A DNA stretch of 58,284 nucleotides from Nocardia brasiliensis IFM 10847 (GTDB taxonomy: Bacteria; Actinomycetota; Actinomycetes; Mycobacteriales; Mycobacteriaceae): positions 1-58,284 of the forward strand of contig NZ_BAUA01000159.1 of NCBI RefSeq assembly GCF_000710915.1, written 5' to 3'. The notes beneath the pieces are model-generated. The model searched no databases and was not told the origin of the DNA. It worked only from the letters and a program-made list of their open reading frames with translations. Shown piece after piece: positions 17,062 to 25,317 of this stretch (the first letter of the stretch is position 1; each line of letters starts with the position of its first letter). The position numbers and the translations under genes are program-made.

Positions 17062-17193
17062 GGTGAACTGCTCCGATCGGACCGGGGAACGTGCTGTCGA
17101 TCCGATCTTGGGCGGTGTGCTCGAGCTGGCGTTGAGCCGCGAATGAACGCCCGCCCGACCTGGTGCGATGGGCGAGACGGTCCAGGGCGGCCG

Positions 17194-20112
17194 TCAGGGG
17201 CGGCCGGTGCTCCCCGCGCCGACGACGTCGAACTCGGCCGCCCTCGGTGGTGTGCGGCCGATCCGGGTGGCCAACTCGGCGAGCTGCGCGCGCACCTGCT
17301 GGGCTTCGATATCGCGCCCCAGCGCGGCCAGTGCTCGGGCCCGATAGTCCAGCGCGTGTCCTCGGCGGATCGGGTCCGCGGCCTCGGTGAGTACCGAAAC
17401 AGCTTCGGCCGCAGCGGCTTCAGCGATATCGAAGTGTTGCCCGTACAGGCCGACCTCCGCCTGCCGGTACAGCGCCCAGCCCAGGAGCAACCGGCGTCCG
17501 TGCCCACGGGCCGTGCGCACCGCGTCCGCGCAGAGCGTCACGGCCCGCTCCGGATCATGATCGCGCATCAGGACCACCCGGCCCAGCTGACTCCGGGCCA
17601 GCGACTCGAAGGCCGCGCCACCCAGTCGCTCGGCGAGGTGCAGTGCGCGCTCGGCGGCATCGGCGGCTCGATCCCATTGCGCGGCATCGCCGTACCGGTC
17701 GGCGAGGGTGGCGCAGGCCCATCCCTCCCAGGCCGGGTCGTCCAGGTCGTGGAAGATCTCGACCGCGGCGGCCATGTGGGTGATCGCGTCGGCGGCACGT
17801 CCGACGCTGAGCGCGGCGGCGCCCAGCAGGTGCTCGGCGAAGGCCAGCAGCAGACTGCTCCCGTTCGGTCGCAGTATCTTTCGCACGGGTTCGAGCACGG
17901 CGACGGCGTCGTCACCGCGGCCCAGGTCCAGGGCGAGGATCAAGCCGAGTGCCACGCGGGCGCGGAGCTCGGTGTCCGGGTCGTCGAATCCCGCTGCGAC
18001 AGAGAGCAGCCCGCGCACCGCGGCGGCCAACTGCCCGGACTGTGCCGACGGGTCGACGCTCTCGCTGACCAACATCGCGACGTCCACGCTCGCGGGCACG
18101 AGTGCGGGGTGATCCACGGCGATCTGGCGGTGCAGCGCGATCAACGCCGTGCGCTCGGTGTCCAGCCAGGTCTGTGCGGCGGCTTCGGTGCCGATCGCGG
18201 TGCCGGGTTGCGCTGTGGGTCGGACATAGTCGAGCCGATGGCCGGGATAACGATGGCGGACGATGTTTTTCGCGGTCGCGAGGTAGTAGTCCAGCAGGCG
18301 CGACAGCACCTCTGCCCGGTCGATCTCGGTGTCGACGGTGTGGGCGAACAGCCGCAGCAGATCGTGGTAGCTGTACCGATCGTCGCCGACGGATTGCAAC
18401 AGCCCAAGGTCGACGAGTGACTCGCAGACCTGTGCCGCCGCAGCGGTATCGAGACCCAGGATCGACGCGGCCGCGGCGACCGAGAGGTCCGGCACCGCGG
18501 GAACGGCCAGTGCCACGAACGTCCGCGCGGTGGCGGCGGGCAACTGCCGGTAGCCGAACGCGAAGCAGGCGTCCACGGTCAGGTCGCCGCAGCGCAACTC
18601 CGGGAGGCGATGCCGTTCGTCGGCCAGCCGCTGTGCCACGGCGGCCATGCTCCAGTGCGGTCGCGCCACCAGGCGGGCGCCGATGATCCTGATCGCCAAC
18701 GGCAATCGACCGCAGGCCGCGACGACCGCGTCGGCGGCTGCGGGTTCCGCGGCGGTGCGGTCCGTTCCTACTATGCGTGCCAACAGGTTTCGCGCCTCGG
18801 CCGCGGACAGGACGCCGAGCGGCCGGTACGTCGCGTCCGGTAACGGCAGCACCGCACGGCTGGTGACCAGGACAGCGCAGCCGGACCCACTCGGCAGCAA
18901 CGGCCGCACCTGATCCAGCGTGCCCGCGTTGTCGAGCACCAGCAGCATGCGGCGGTCGGTGAGCATGCTGCGCAGCAGCGCCGCTCGTTCGGACTCGGTG
19001 GGTGGGATATCGCTGTCCGGCACCGCCAGTGCGCGCAGGAAGGCACCGAGCACGCCGACCGGTTCGGCGGGACGATCGTCCATGCTGTGCAGGTCGGCGT
19101 AGAGCTGTCCGTCCGGGAAATGCGCGCTGATCTCGCGCGCGACGTGCGTCGCCAGAGTCGTTTTACCGACCCCGCCCATCCCGGTGAGCACCACGATGGG
19201 CGGGGTGTCTCCCGCGGGGATCAACGTCGCACAGAGCTCGTCGACCAGTGCCGCGCGTCCAGTGAAGTCCGCTATGCCCCTGGGTATCTGGGCTGGCCGG
19301 ACGTTCTTCCGGAGCCAAGGACGGACAGCGTGCGCCGCGGGTGGGGCCAGATCGTCGTCGAGGATGCGCTGGTGCAGTTCGGCCAGCTCGGGGCCGGGTT
19401 CGATGCCGAGTTGGTCGATGAGCAGCCGCCGGGTGTCGGTGTACACCGACAGGGCCTCACTGCGTCGGCCGCAGCGATACAGGGCGGTCATCCGCAGTCC
19501 GCGCAGTCGCTCGCGCAGCGGGAATTCGTCACTGGCAGTGGCCAATTCGCCGAGCACCTGCTCGTGTCGCCCCCGTTGGAGATCGACCTCGAAACCGGCT
19601 TCCAACAGGGTCGTCCGCAACTCGGTGAAGTGCCGCCGCCGATCCGCTGCCAGCGGGCCCGGCACACCCGCCAGCACCTCGCCACGCCACAATGCCAGCG
19701 CTTCGTCGAGCTGTGCCCGTGCCTGCTCGAAATCGCCCGCGGCCCGGGCCCGGTCGGCCGCAGCGGCCAGCGACTGGGCCTGGAAGGCGTCCACCGATTC
19801 CCTGGGGACGCGCAACTCATAGCCGTCGCCGACCGATACGAGCACCGTGGCCGCGCCGCGGCGCACGCGATCGGGTTCGACGAGTTTGCGCAACAGCAGC
19901 ACGTGTGAGCGCAGCGACGCAATCGGGTCGCCGGGCAGCTCCTCGCCCCACACCGCGTCCACCAGCTGTGCGGCGGTGAGCGGGCGCCCGGCCGCGAACA
20001 GCAATGCGGCGAGCACGGCCTGGGTCCGCAGGCGTTCCGACGCCAGCGTCAGCGCACCGCGCCGCACCGTGACGCGGCCCAATACCGTAAAACTCAGGTC
20101 GGCAGCGTCCAT
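17194..20112 (-). CDS. SARP/AfsR-type regulator with BTAD, NB-ARC and TPR domains
   Basis: The 972-residue product has an OmpR-like DNA-binding domain at ~5-100 (LTAAQLVDAVWGEELPGDPIASLRSHVLLLRKLV), a bacterial transcriptional activation domain at ~105-255, and an NB-ARC STAND ATPase. The ATPase has Walker A GMGGVGKTT (311-319), Walker B RRMLLVLDN (~388-396) and a GLPLA-like box (CGRLPLAIRI). TPR-like repeats fill the C-terminal third. AfsR-class proteins activate secondary metabolite genes after ligand or phosphorylation signals. It heads the lipid kinase/acyltransferase run, which starts 132 bases downstream. Confidence 0.9.
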   Translation of the reverse strand: MDAADLSFTVLGRVTVRRGALTLASERLRTQAVLAALLFAAGRPLTAAQLVDAVWGEELPGDPIASLRSHVLLLRKLVEPDRVRRGAATVLVSVGDGYELRVPRESVDAFQAQSLAAAADRARAAGDFEQARAQLDEALALWRGEVLAGVPGPLAADRRRHFTELRTTLLEAGFEVDLQRGRHEQVLGELATASDEFPLRERLRGLRMTALYRCGRRSEALSVYTDTRRLLIDQLGIEPGPELAELHQRILDDDLAPPAAHAVRPWLRKNVRPAQIPRGIADFTGRAALVDELCATLIPAGDTPPIVVLTGMGGVGKTTLATHVAREISAHFPDGQLYADLHSMDDRPAEPVGVLGAFLRALAVPDSDIPPTESERAALLRSMLTDRRMLLVLDNAGTLDQVRPLLPSGSGCAVLVTSRAVLPLPDATYRPLGVLSAAEARNLLARIVGTDRTAAEPAAADAVVAACGRLPLAIRIIGARLVARPHWSMAAVAQRLADERHRLPELRCGDLTVDACFAFGYRQLPAATARTFVALAVPAVPDLSVAAAASILGLDTAAAAQVCESLVDLGLLQSVGDDRYSYHDLLRLFAHTVDTEIDRAEVLSRLLDYYLATAKNIVRHRYPGHRLDYVRPTAQPGTAIGTEAAAQTWLDTERTALIALHRQIAVDHPALVPASVDVAMLVSESVDPSAQSGQLAAAVRGLLSVAAGFDDPDTELRARVALGLILALDLGRGDDAVAVLEPVRKILRPNGSSLLLAFAEHLLGAAALSVGRAADAITHMAAAVEIFHDLDDPAWEGWACATLADRYGDAAQWDRAADAAERALHLAERLGGAAFESLARSQLGRVVLMRDHDPERAVTLCADAVRTARGHGRRLLLGWALYRQAEVGLYGQHFDIAEAAAAEAVSVLTEAADPIRRGHALDYRARALAALGRDIEAQQVRAQLAELATRIGRTPPRAAEFDVVGAGSTGRP

Positions 20113-20175
20113 CGGCTTCTCTCAGTGGAACATGGGATCACCCGATCTTAAGAGTCGGCGTCGCACCGTCTGCCA

Positions 20176-20307
20176 TCAGCCGAGGAGGCGGTCCTTGACC
20201 TCGAGCACCACACACCCCACCGCCACGAACACGAGGACCAGCAGCCGCTTCACCCAACCCCACGGTTCGTGCAGTGCGGCCAGTGGCGGAGGAGTCCGAT
20301 TCGTCAT
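20176..20307 (-). CDS. Single-pass membrane small protein, 43 aa
   Basis: The frame ATG 20307 to stop 20176-20178 encodes MTNRTPPPLAALHEPWGW, a hydrophobic helix (RLLVLVFVAVGCVVLEV) and a short tail. A TACGGT box lies 8 bases before the ATG and a 24-bp inverted repeat lies just beyond, so the transcript would be nearly leaderless. It sits 63 bases ahead of the SARP gene on the same strand and may share its promoter. Its function is unknown. Confidence 0.5.
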   Translation of the reverse strand: MTNRTPPPLAALHEPWGWVKRLLVLVFVAVGCVVLEVKDRLLG

Positions 20308-20315
20308 GTTTTCGG

Positions 20316-20383
20316 ACCGTAGGGACAGTGGATCAACAGCCACTGTCTCGCGCTGAACGGGGAATGAACGCGACTGGTGAACG
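20316..20383 (-). promoter_or_regulatory. Promoter region with inverted repeat and TGAACG direct repeats
   Basis: The minus-strand -10 box TACGGT is at 20321-20316. GACAGTGG (20324-20331) and its perfect complement (20340-20347) form an 8-8-8 operator over the -35 region. Upstream, TGAACG occurs three times in direct orientation (20354, 20365, 20378; spacing 11 and 13), which resembles the one-turn repeats bound by SARP proteins. Confidence 0.5.
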
Positions 20384-20393
20384 GCAAGTCCTG

Positions 20394-20414
20394 CGGCACA
20401 GTGCCACTGTGCCG
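20394..20414 (-). terminator. Hairpin after the two-domain hydrolase
   Basis: CGGCACAG (20394-20401) and CTGTGCCG (20407-20414) enclose the loop TGCCA, about 30 bases after the hydrolase stop on the minus strand. Confidence 0.5.
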
Positions 20415-20444
20415 GAACGTGCCCGGCCAGGGGAGCGGTTGGGC

Positions 20445-22043
20445 TCAAGCGACTTTCAAAGCGGTGTAGGTGAGCGCGAGCAGCCCGGCGACGATCGCCG
20501 CGCCGAGCAGAATGCCCATCGTGGACAGAGCCAGCCAGCTCAGCCCGGCCACGGCGGCCACCGTCACCCAGGCCAACCTGGGCGCCACCCGCGACATCAG
20601 TTCGAAGCCGCGCCCGGGCTTGACCACGTGCGCTTCGCCGCCTGCCGCGCCGGTGCGCACGTAGTCGACGACGGCCGAAAGACGGTCGGTCACCAGGGCC
20701 GCGCCGTGTCCGCCCGCGATGTGCCGGATCTGCCGGGTGCCCGGCGGCACCGAATCGAAGCCGGTGAACCCGCCGACCCCGACATCGCGCATCCGGAACG
20801 CGCGCAGGCCGCTGCACAGCCAGCCGACCGGCTTGTCCTGGTTGGCACAGATGTTGACCAGCGACCCGATCTGCCCCGCGTCGGCGCAGCGGACCCAGTC
20901 GAACTCGCGCGGCAGCACGCTGCCCGCCAGGAACACATGTTGGAACTGCAGGGCCGGAATCTGTTTCAGCGACTGGCCGAACAAATAGGTGCCGTTGCTG
21001 TGCCCGACGAAATGGAACGGAATGCCCGGGTGGCGCGCGAGGTGGTAGCTGTACATATCGGCGAACCAGCGCAGGTTGCGCCGGCGCGTGAACGGGAGCG
21101 CGAAATCGTAGGCCGACAGCCGACCGTAGGAGGGCGTCACCACGAGCACATTCTTGTCGGCCGCCAACAGAGCCGCTTCCAGCTCACTCGGCCATTCGCC
21201 GTTGCCCGAGCGGATACCGTGCAGGGCGAACACCACCGAGGTTTTCGCGGCCTCGGCGGCGGGCAGTGGCTCCGGATTGCTGGGCGGCAGCGGCTCGGTG
21301 ATCGCCGCGCGCAGAATCTCGTACCGCTGACCGGCGTAGTCCTCGGACAAGCCCGCTTCGATGCGGATGATGTCCGCGTGCGTGGCGCCGGGTACCACCT
21401 TCTGCACACCGGTCGGCAGCGTTTCCAGATCGCGGCTGTCCTCCTTGACGACGGCCCGGTCCTTCTTCCCGCTGACCTGCACCACGATCGGCGCCTGGTT
21501 GCCCAGCTGGGCGATCTCACGCATCCACAGGATCCGCAGATTGGTGATGAACGGTGCGCCGCAGATCAATTCGACCGCCGTGAACCGGCGCAGCAGCGGC
21601 GCCAGCACCTTCGTCGGATAGCGCTGCCACCACGGCAGCCGATCGGGATCGACCCCGCGATTGGGCGCGGCCAGCAGCACGATCCTCGTCACCGCGTCCG
21701 CCCACGGCAGCCGATGCCCGTCGATCCCGCGCAAAGCCTGCAAGTAGGCGTACCGGTGCATGATCCCGCCGATACTGTGCCCGATGAGCACGATCTCCGG
21801 CGTCTTGCGCGGTCCCGTCCAATACGCGTCGATCCGGTCCGCCAGATCCCGGCACCGGTTCACCAGCGTGCCGCGGCTGAAGCGGCGAATCCCGTCCGGA
21901 AACTGCCAGTAGATCGTTTCGTCGGTGCCGTAGCCGGGTTCGGTTTGCAACCGCGCGAACAGGCCGTCTATCGCCCCGGGATGTTCGGTCAAGCCGGGTA
22001 CGTAGACGATCAACCGTCGATGGTGCACTTGCGCGGTGGTCAT
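20445..22043 (-). CDS. Tandem alpha/beta hydrolase with C-terminal membrane anchor
   Basis: The start is set at ATG 22043 (GGGGGCGAG upstream). The 532-residue product has two hydrolase units. The first, ~10-230, has RLIVYVPGLTEHPG, elbow IGHSIGG with Ser90, and a candidate acid and His in GATHADIIRIE. The second, ~268-475, has VVFALHGIRSGNG, elbow VGHSNGT with Ser349 and HIAGGHGAALV. Two hydrophobic segments at ~485-530 would anchor it with both hydrolases in the cytosol. The second unit aligns clearly with the C-terminal domain of the kinase fusion at 27264-29786. The substrate is unknown; PGAP1-like lipase activity is a guess. Confidence 0.75.
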   Translation of the reverse strand: MTTAQVHHRRLIVYVPGLTEHPGAIDGLFARLQTEPGYGTDETIYWQFPDGIRRFSRGTLVNRCRDLADRIDAYWTGPRKTPEIVLIGHSIGGIMHRYAYLQALRGIDGHRLPWADAVTRIVLLAAPNRGVDPDRLPWWQRYPTKVLAPLLRRFTAVELICGAPFITNLRILWMREIAQLGNQAPIVVQVSGKKDRAVVKEDSRDLETLPTGVQKVVPGATHADIIRIEAGLSEDYAGQRYEILRAAITEPLPPSNPEPLPAAEAAKTSVVFALHGIRSGNGEWPSELEAALLAADKNVLVVTPSYGRLSAYDFALPFTRRRNLRWFADMYSYHLARHPGIPFHFVGHSNGTYLFGQSLKQIPALQFQHVFLAGSVLPREFDWVRCADAGQIGSLVNICANQDKPVGWLCSGLRAFRMRDVGVGGFTGFDSVPPGTRQIRHIAGGHGAALVTDRLSAVVDYVRTGAAGGEAHVVKPGRGFELMSRVAPRLAWVTVAAVAGLSWLALSTMGILLGAAIVAGLLALTYTALKVA

Positions 22044-22173
22044 CTCGCCCCCGAGGTGTTCCGTCGCGGGCCGTCCGGCCTGCGGTGATGCTCTTATCAC
22101 ATCATCGGCGCCACGCTGCCCGGCGTTTCGTTTCCGCGGATTCTCCGCTCGCTGCACCGCGGCGCACGGGAGT

Positions 22174-23169
22174 TCAGGCCCAGGGCAATTCGGCGCGGGT
22201 ACGCCAGAAAGTTTCGGGGGATTCGGTGAGGACGGCCAGCTCGTGCAGGTCGGCGGGTGTGAGGTCGAGTTCGGCGGCGGTGAGATTGGAGGTCAGCTGA
22301 TCCAGGGTCGCGGCGCCGGACAGGACGATATCGGCCCAAGGTTGCGCGGCTGCCGCGGCCAGCGCCAGCGCGTCGGTGCTGGTGCCGAGGCGGTCGGACA
22401 CCGCGCGCAGGGCGGCGGTGCCGGGGCCGGTGGCGTTGCGGCCGGCGAGGCGGCCGTTGGCCATGGCTTCCTTGATCACCACCAGCCACCCTGCCGAATG
22501 TGCCTCGGCCAGTGCGGGTCCCGCGGACGAGTCGAGCAGGTTCCAGGTGGATTGGACAGCGGCGAACAGCGGCTCACCGCGCACGGTGACGTCCAGCGCC
22601 GCGCGCACGGTCGCCGCCTGGGCGGGCCCGCTGGTCGACAGCCCGACCCGGACGCCCGCCGCGGCCAGGTCCGCCAGTCGCGCGTGCAGCTCGCGATCGG
22701 CCAGCGCGGGGCTGTCCGGAGTAACCGAATGGATCAGATAGACATCCAGGTGCTCGCCCAAAGCGGCACGGGTTTCCCGGATTTGACGATCGAACACGGC
22801 GACCGAGTGTTCCTTGACCTCATGGGCCGAAACGCCCGACGCCTGCCAGTCGGCGGTATAGGTGTAGCCCCATTTGCTGCCGATGGTGGCCGCTGCCGCG
22901 GCCTCCGGCCGCGCCGTCAGCCATTCGCCGACGAATTCCTCTGCGCGGCCGTAGGAACGAGCGGTGTCGAAGTACCGCACCCCGGCCGCCCATGCGGCGT
23001 CGAGCAGCACGTGCGTGCGGGTGCGCATCGCGTCCACCGTGCGCTCGGCAGGCAGGTCCAGTTCTCGCCCGAGCGTGATGTAGCCCGGCCGTCCCACCGC
23101 GGCCGTCCCCAGTCCATATCTGCTGATCGGCGCATCGGTCGGGGAACTGGGAGGGAAGGAGGCGGGCAT
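22174..23169 (-). CDS. Aldo/keto reductase
   Basis: The 331-residue product (ATG 23169) has the family core: GVRYFDTARSYGRAEEFVGEWL (Asp/Tyr of the catalytic tetrad), KWGYTYTADW (Lys), YLIHSVTPD (His) and a C-terminal NADPH-binding ADIVLSGAATLDQLTSNLTA. It reduces carbonyls with NADPH; the substrate is not evident. No clear ribosome site precedes the ATG, and the frame is open far upstream, so the start is the least certain part. It is divergent from the riboswitch-controlled exporter, and 130 bases separate it from the hydrolase downstream. Confidence 0.85.
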   Translation of the reverse strand: MPASFPPSSPTDAPISRYGLGTAAVGRPGYITLGRELDLPAERTVDAMRTRTHVLLDAAWAAGVRYFDTARSYGRAEEFVGEWLTARPEAAAAATIGSKWGYTYTADWQASGVSAHEVKEHSVAVFDRQIRETRAALGEHLDVYLIHSVTPDSPALADRELHARLADLAAAGVRVGLSTSGPAQAATVRAALDVTVRGEPLFAAVQSTWNLLDSSAGPALAEAHSAGWLVVIKEAMANGRLAGRNATGPGTAALRAVSDRLGTSTDALALAAAAAQPWADIVLSGAATLDQLTSNLTAAELDLTPADLHELAVLTESPETFWRTRAELPWA

Positions 23170-23417
23170 AGCTACAGCGTGGCACGAGGCAACTGCCGGG
23201 GTGTGGCGGCCTCCCGATCGCACCCGCATCGCAGCGCCTCCAATACCGGCGAGCAGTCGACGCCTCGGTGCCGGTGAACCAGTACAGGGCGATGTCGTCC
23301 AGCTGCTGCGCCGCGCTGACGCCGCAGCCTCCGCCTCGGAGAGAAACGTCACCGGCTGCCTGCTTGCCACCCGTGCACCGAGTTGCCATCGTGGAAGGCA
23401 GGTCCCGGCAGGGGCCC

Positions 23418-23459
23418 CCGGACGAGGGAGCCGTACCCGGTGCGCGACAAGACGGCCTC
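23418..23459 (+). ncRNA. Guanidine-III riboswitch aptamer
   Basis: The 42 bases follow the guanidine-III (formerly mini-ykkC-III) pattern block by block: CCGGACGAGG, GCCGTACCCGG, then CGACAAGACGGC. These match my recollection of the Thermobifida fusca aptamer used for structural work. The aptamer ends directly before GGAGG (23460-23464), which is the ribosome site for the exporter at 23471. The 3' strand GGCCTC can pair either with GGGAGCC inside the pseudoknot or with the GGAGG, suggesting translation is released when guanidinium binds. Confidence 0.9.
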
Positions 23460-23470
23460 GGAGGCTCGTC

Positions 23471-23785
23471 ATGTCTTGGTTGATTCTGGTGTTGTCCGGC
23501 GTGTGTGAAGCGATCTGGGCCACCGCTCTAGGCAAATCGGCAGGTTTCACCCGGCTGATCCCCACCCTCGTCTTCTTGATCGCGCTCGCCGCCAGCATGG
23601 CCGGCCTGGCCTTCGCCATGCGCGACCTTCCGGTCGGCACCGCCTACGCCGTCTGGGTAGGCATCGGCGCCGTCCTCACCGTCGCCTACGCGATGACCAC
23701 CGGCTCCGAGCCGATCACCCTCCTCGAAGTCGTCTTCCTCCTTGGCATCATCGGCAGCGTGATCGGCTTGAAACTCGCGCACTGA
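23471..23785 (+). CDS. gdx: Guanidinium exporter of the SMR family (Gdx/SugE type)
   Basis: The 104-residue product has four membrane helices. It carries the proton/substrate Glu13 (SGVCEAIWATALG) and the residues that separate guanidinium exporters from Qac-type pumps: Trp16, Ser42, Tyr59 and Trp62. It should work as an antiparallel dimer exchanging guanidinium for protons. The ATG at 23471 follows GGAGG, which lies immediately after a guanidine-III riboswitch, so the ligand of the switch and the substrate of the pump agree. It is a single gene, divergent from the aldo/keto reductase. Confidence 0.93.
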   Translation: MSWLILVLSGVCEAIWATALGKSAGFTRLIPTLVFLIALAASMAGLAFAMRDLPVGTAYAVWVGIGAVLTVAYAMTTGSEPITLLEVVFLLGIIGSVIGLKLAH

Positions 23786-23993
23786 GCGGTGAGGTGGGCG
23801 AACGCACATCCGCGTCGAGTGGAGAGCCACGCGGCCGTCCGATAGGGTCTGCCGTGGTGCGGCAGTCGGGGGCCGATCCTGCCGCCTATTCGAGAAGAAC
23901 TGCCAGCTACGGGCACGGGCCCGGGCCGGTTGGGGGGAGATTCGCCACGAATCGCCGCGCGGACCGGGTTGGCAGACGTACTAGGAGGTACCG

Positions 23994-24374
23994 ATGCCCT
24001 ACGCGATCGTTGGCCTGCTCACGTTGGCACTGTGGGTCTACTGCCTGATCGACATCATCACCTGTCCGGAGGCAGGCATCCGCCACCTGCCCAAGATGGG
24101 CTGGCTGATCGTCGTCATCCTCATCCCCACCGTCGGCGCGCTGCTCTGGCTCTTCGCGGGCCGTCCCGAGCACGAGGGCCGCCCGCGCTCGACCACCGCG
24201 TACGCCGAATACGACCGCCCCGGCCGCCACGTCGCCCAGGACGCGGCCGCCGACGAAGCCTTCCTGCGCGGCCTGCGCGAGCGCGCCGAACAGCAGCGCG
24301 CCGAGGCCCGCCGTCAAGAAGCAGAGCGGCAGAGCGACCTGGATCGACGCCGGGAACAAGGCGAACAACTCTGA
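23994..24374 (+). CDS. PLDc_N-domain membrane protein
   Basis: The 126-residue product starts with two hydrophobic helices (MPYAIVGLLTLALWVYCLIDIIT and MGWLIVVILIPTVGALLWLFAGRPE) that match the phospholipase D N-terminal domain (PLDc_N) found alone in many actinobacteria. A charged tail follows, with an Arg/Glu-rich coiled-coil-like end (FLRGLRERAEQQRAEARRQEAERQ). No HKD catalytic motif is present, so it is not a phospholipase. TAGGAGGTACCG precedes the ATG. TAGGGT at 23843-23848 is a possible -10 box. It is convergent with the minus-strand small gene, with four bases between the stops. Confidence 0.8.
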   Translation: MPYAIVGLLTLALWVYCLIDIITCPEAGIRHLPKMGWLIVVILIPTVGALLWLFAGRPEHEGRPRSTTAYAEYDRPGRHVAQDAAADEAFLRGLRERAEQQRAEARRQEAERQSDLDRRREQGEQL

Positions 24375-24378
24375 CCCT

Positions 24379-24666
24379 TCAGGGATTACCCATCCCGCTG
24401 CCCAGTTCGTGGTGCGCCTGCGCGGGCTGCAACGTAATCCGCCGACGATATTCCCGCAGATAAGCAGCTTTCCAACGAGCCCAGTCAAGATATTCGGCAC
24501 CGGCCCCGCGCCGATACATCCGATACTGCTTCTTTTTCGTCGAAGTGAGCGATCGTTGTGCCGCACGCGCCGCTCGCCGTGCGTCCATCACCCCACGACG
24601 TCGCTGCTCACCGGTCAGCGATATCGGTGGATCGGTGAAGATGCTCTCCCGCCGTAGCCAATTCAT
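24379..24666 (-). CDS. Small basic protein coupled to a lipoprotein gene
   Basis: The start is ATG 24666, which overlaps the lipoprotein stop (ATGA); the longer frame from 24732 lies inside the lipoprotein. The 95-residue product is very basic (MDARRAARAAQRSLTSTKKKQYRMYRRGAGAEYLDWARWKAAYLREYRRR) with no membrane segment. The overlap argues that it is translated with the lipoprotein. I do not recognise a family. A nucleic-acid or membrane-surface binding role would fit the charge but is inference. Confidence 0.5.
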   Translation of the reverse strand: MNWLRRESIFTDPPISLTGEQRRRGVMDARRAARAAQRSLTSTKKKQYRMYRRGAGAEYLDWARWKAAYLREYRRRITLQPAQAHHELGSGMGNP

Positions 24667-25292
24667 CGTCGTGCTTGTTCTATAGCTGTCGGTAGTGGCG
24701 TCGCGGTCCCTGTCGCTGTGTTCGCAAAGCATGGCGAGGTACCTGCCAGCGCGAGACCGTCCGCGCCGTCGGGGCTGCTGGCCGGCGAGATCTGGGCAGC
24801 GAGCATATAGCCGTCGAGTGTGACGGCATTGGATTGCTTATCGGGGATCAGCGGCCAGGTCTGCCACAATCGGTTGCTCCAGATCCGGATGACGTCGTTC
24901 AGATACCGGTTGACTTCGCCTTTGGGGATGCCGATCAGAAAGTATGCGACCTGCGCTTTTTTCGGCCCCTCGGTATGGTCCGGGTTTCCGTCACAGGGCA
25001 CGGCCGGCAAATTCGCGAGATCGAATTCGAGCTTTTTTCCGTCGACTTCGCTGGGTGGTTTGGCGAGGGAGACGCCAGGCGGCAATGCGTTCAGGGTCTC
25101 GGTCAGGTATTGCTGGATTCTGGCTTGCGCGCGGCTCTCATCGAGCTGCTCACCGTGCGCAGTGCCCGGCGCGGGTTCTTGTTCGGAGCAGCCGACGAGG
25201 ACCAGCCCGCAAATGACAGCGATCGCGATCGGCCCGAGTCGCGCCGTGAACCGTAATGGCGGACCACCATCATTTAGTCGGTCGATGCTCAT
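24663..25292 (-). CDS. Lipoprotein of unknown function
   Basis: The 209-residue product (ATG 25292, AAGAGGACGAG upstream) has a signal with lipobox LVGC (hydrophobic GPIAIAVICGLVLVGC). The mature part has a helical start (SRAQARIQQYLTETLNALPPG) and two Cys (PAVPCDGN and GTSPCFANT) that could form a disulfide. This is the layout of small actinobacterial lipoproteins with a steroid-bindable-like or NTF2-like fold, but no family is claimed. It follows the Pro-rich membrane protein by 25 bases and overlaps the next gene, so the three form an operon. Confidence 0.75.
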   Translation of the reverse strand: MSIDRLNDGGPPLRFTARLGPIAIAVICGLVLVGCSEQEPAPGTAHGEQLDESRAQARIQQYLTETLNALPPGVSLAKPPSEVDGKKLEFDLANLPAVPCDGNPDHTEGPKKAQVAYFLIGIPKGEVNRYLNDVIRIWSNRLWQTWPLIPDKQSNAVTLDGYMLAAQISPASSPDGADGLALAGTSPCFANTATGTATPLPTAIEQARR

Positions 25293-25317
25293 GAGCTCGT
25301 CCTCTTCTGGTCGACGT

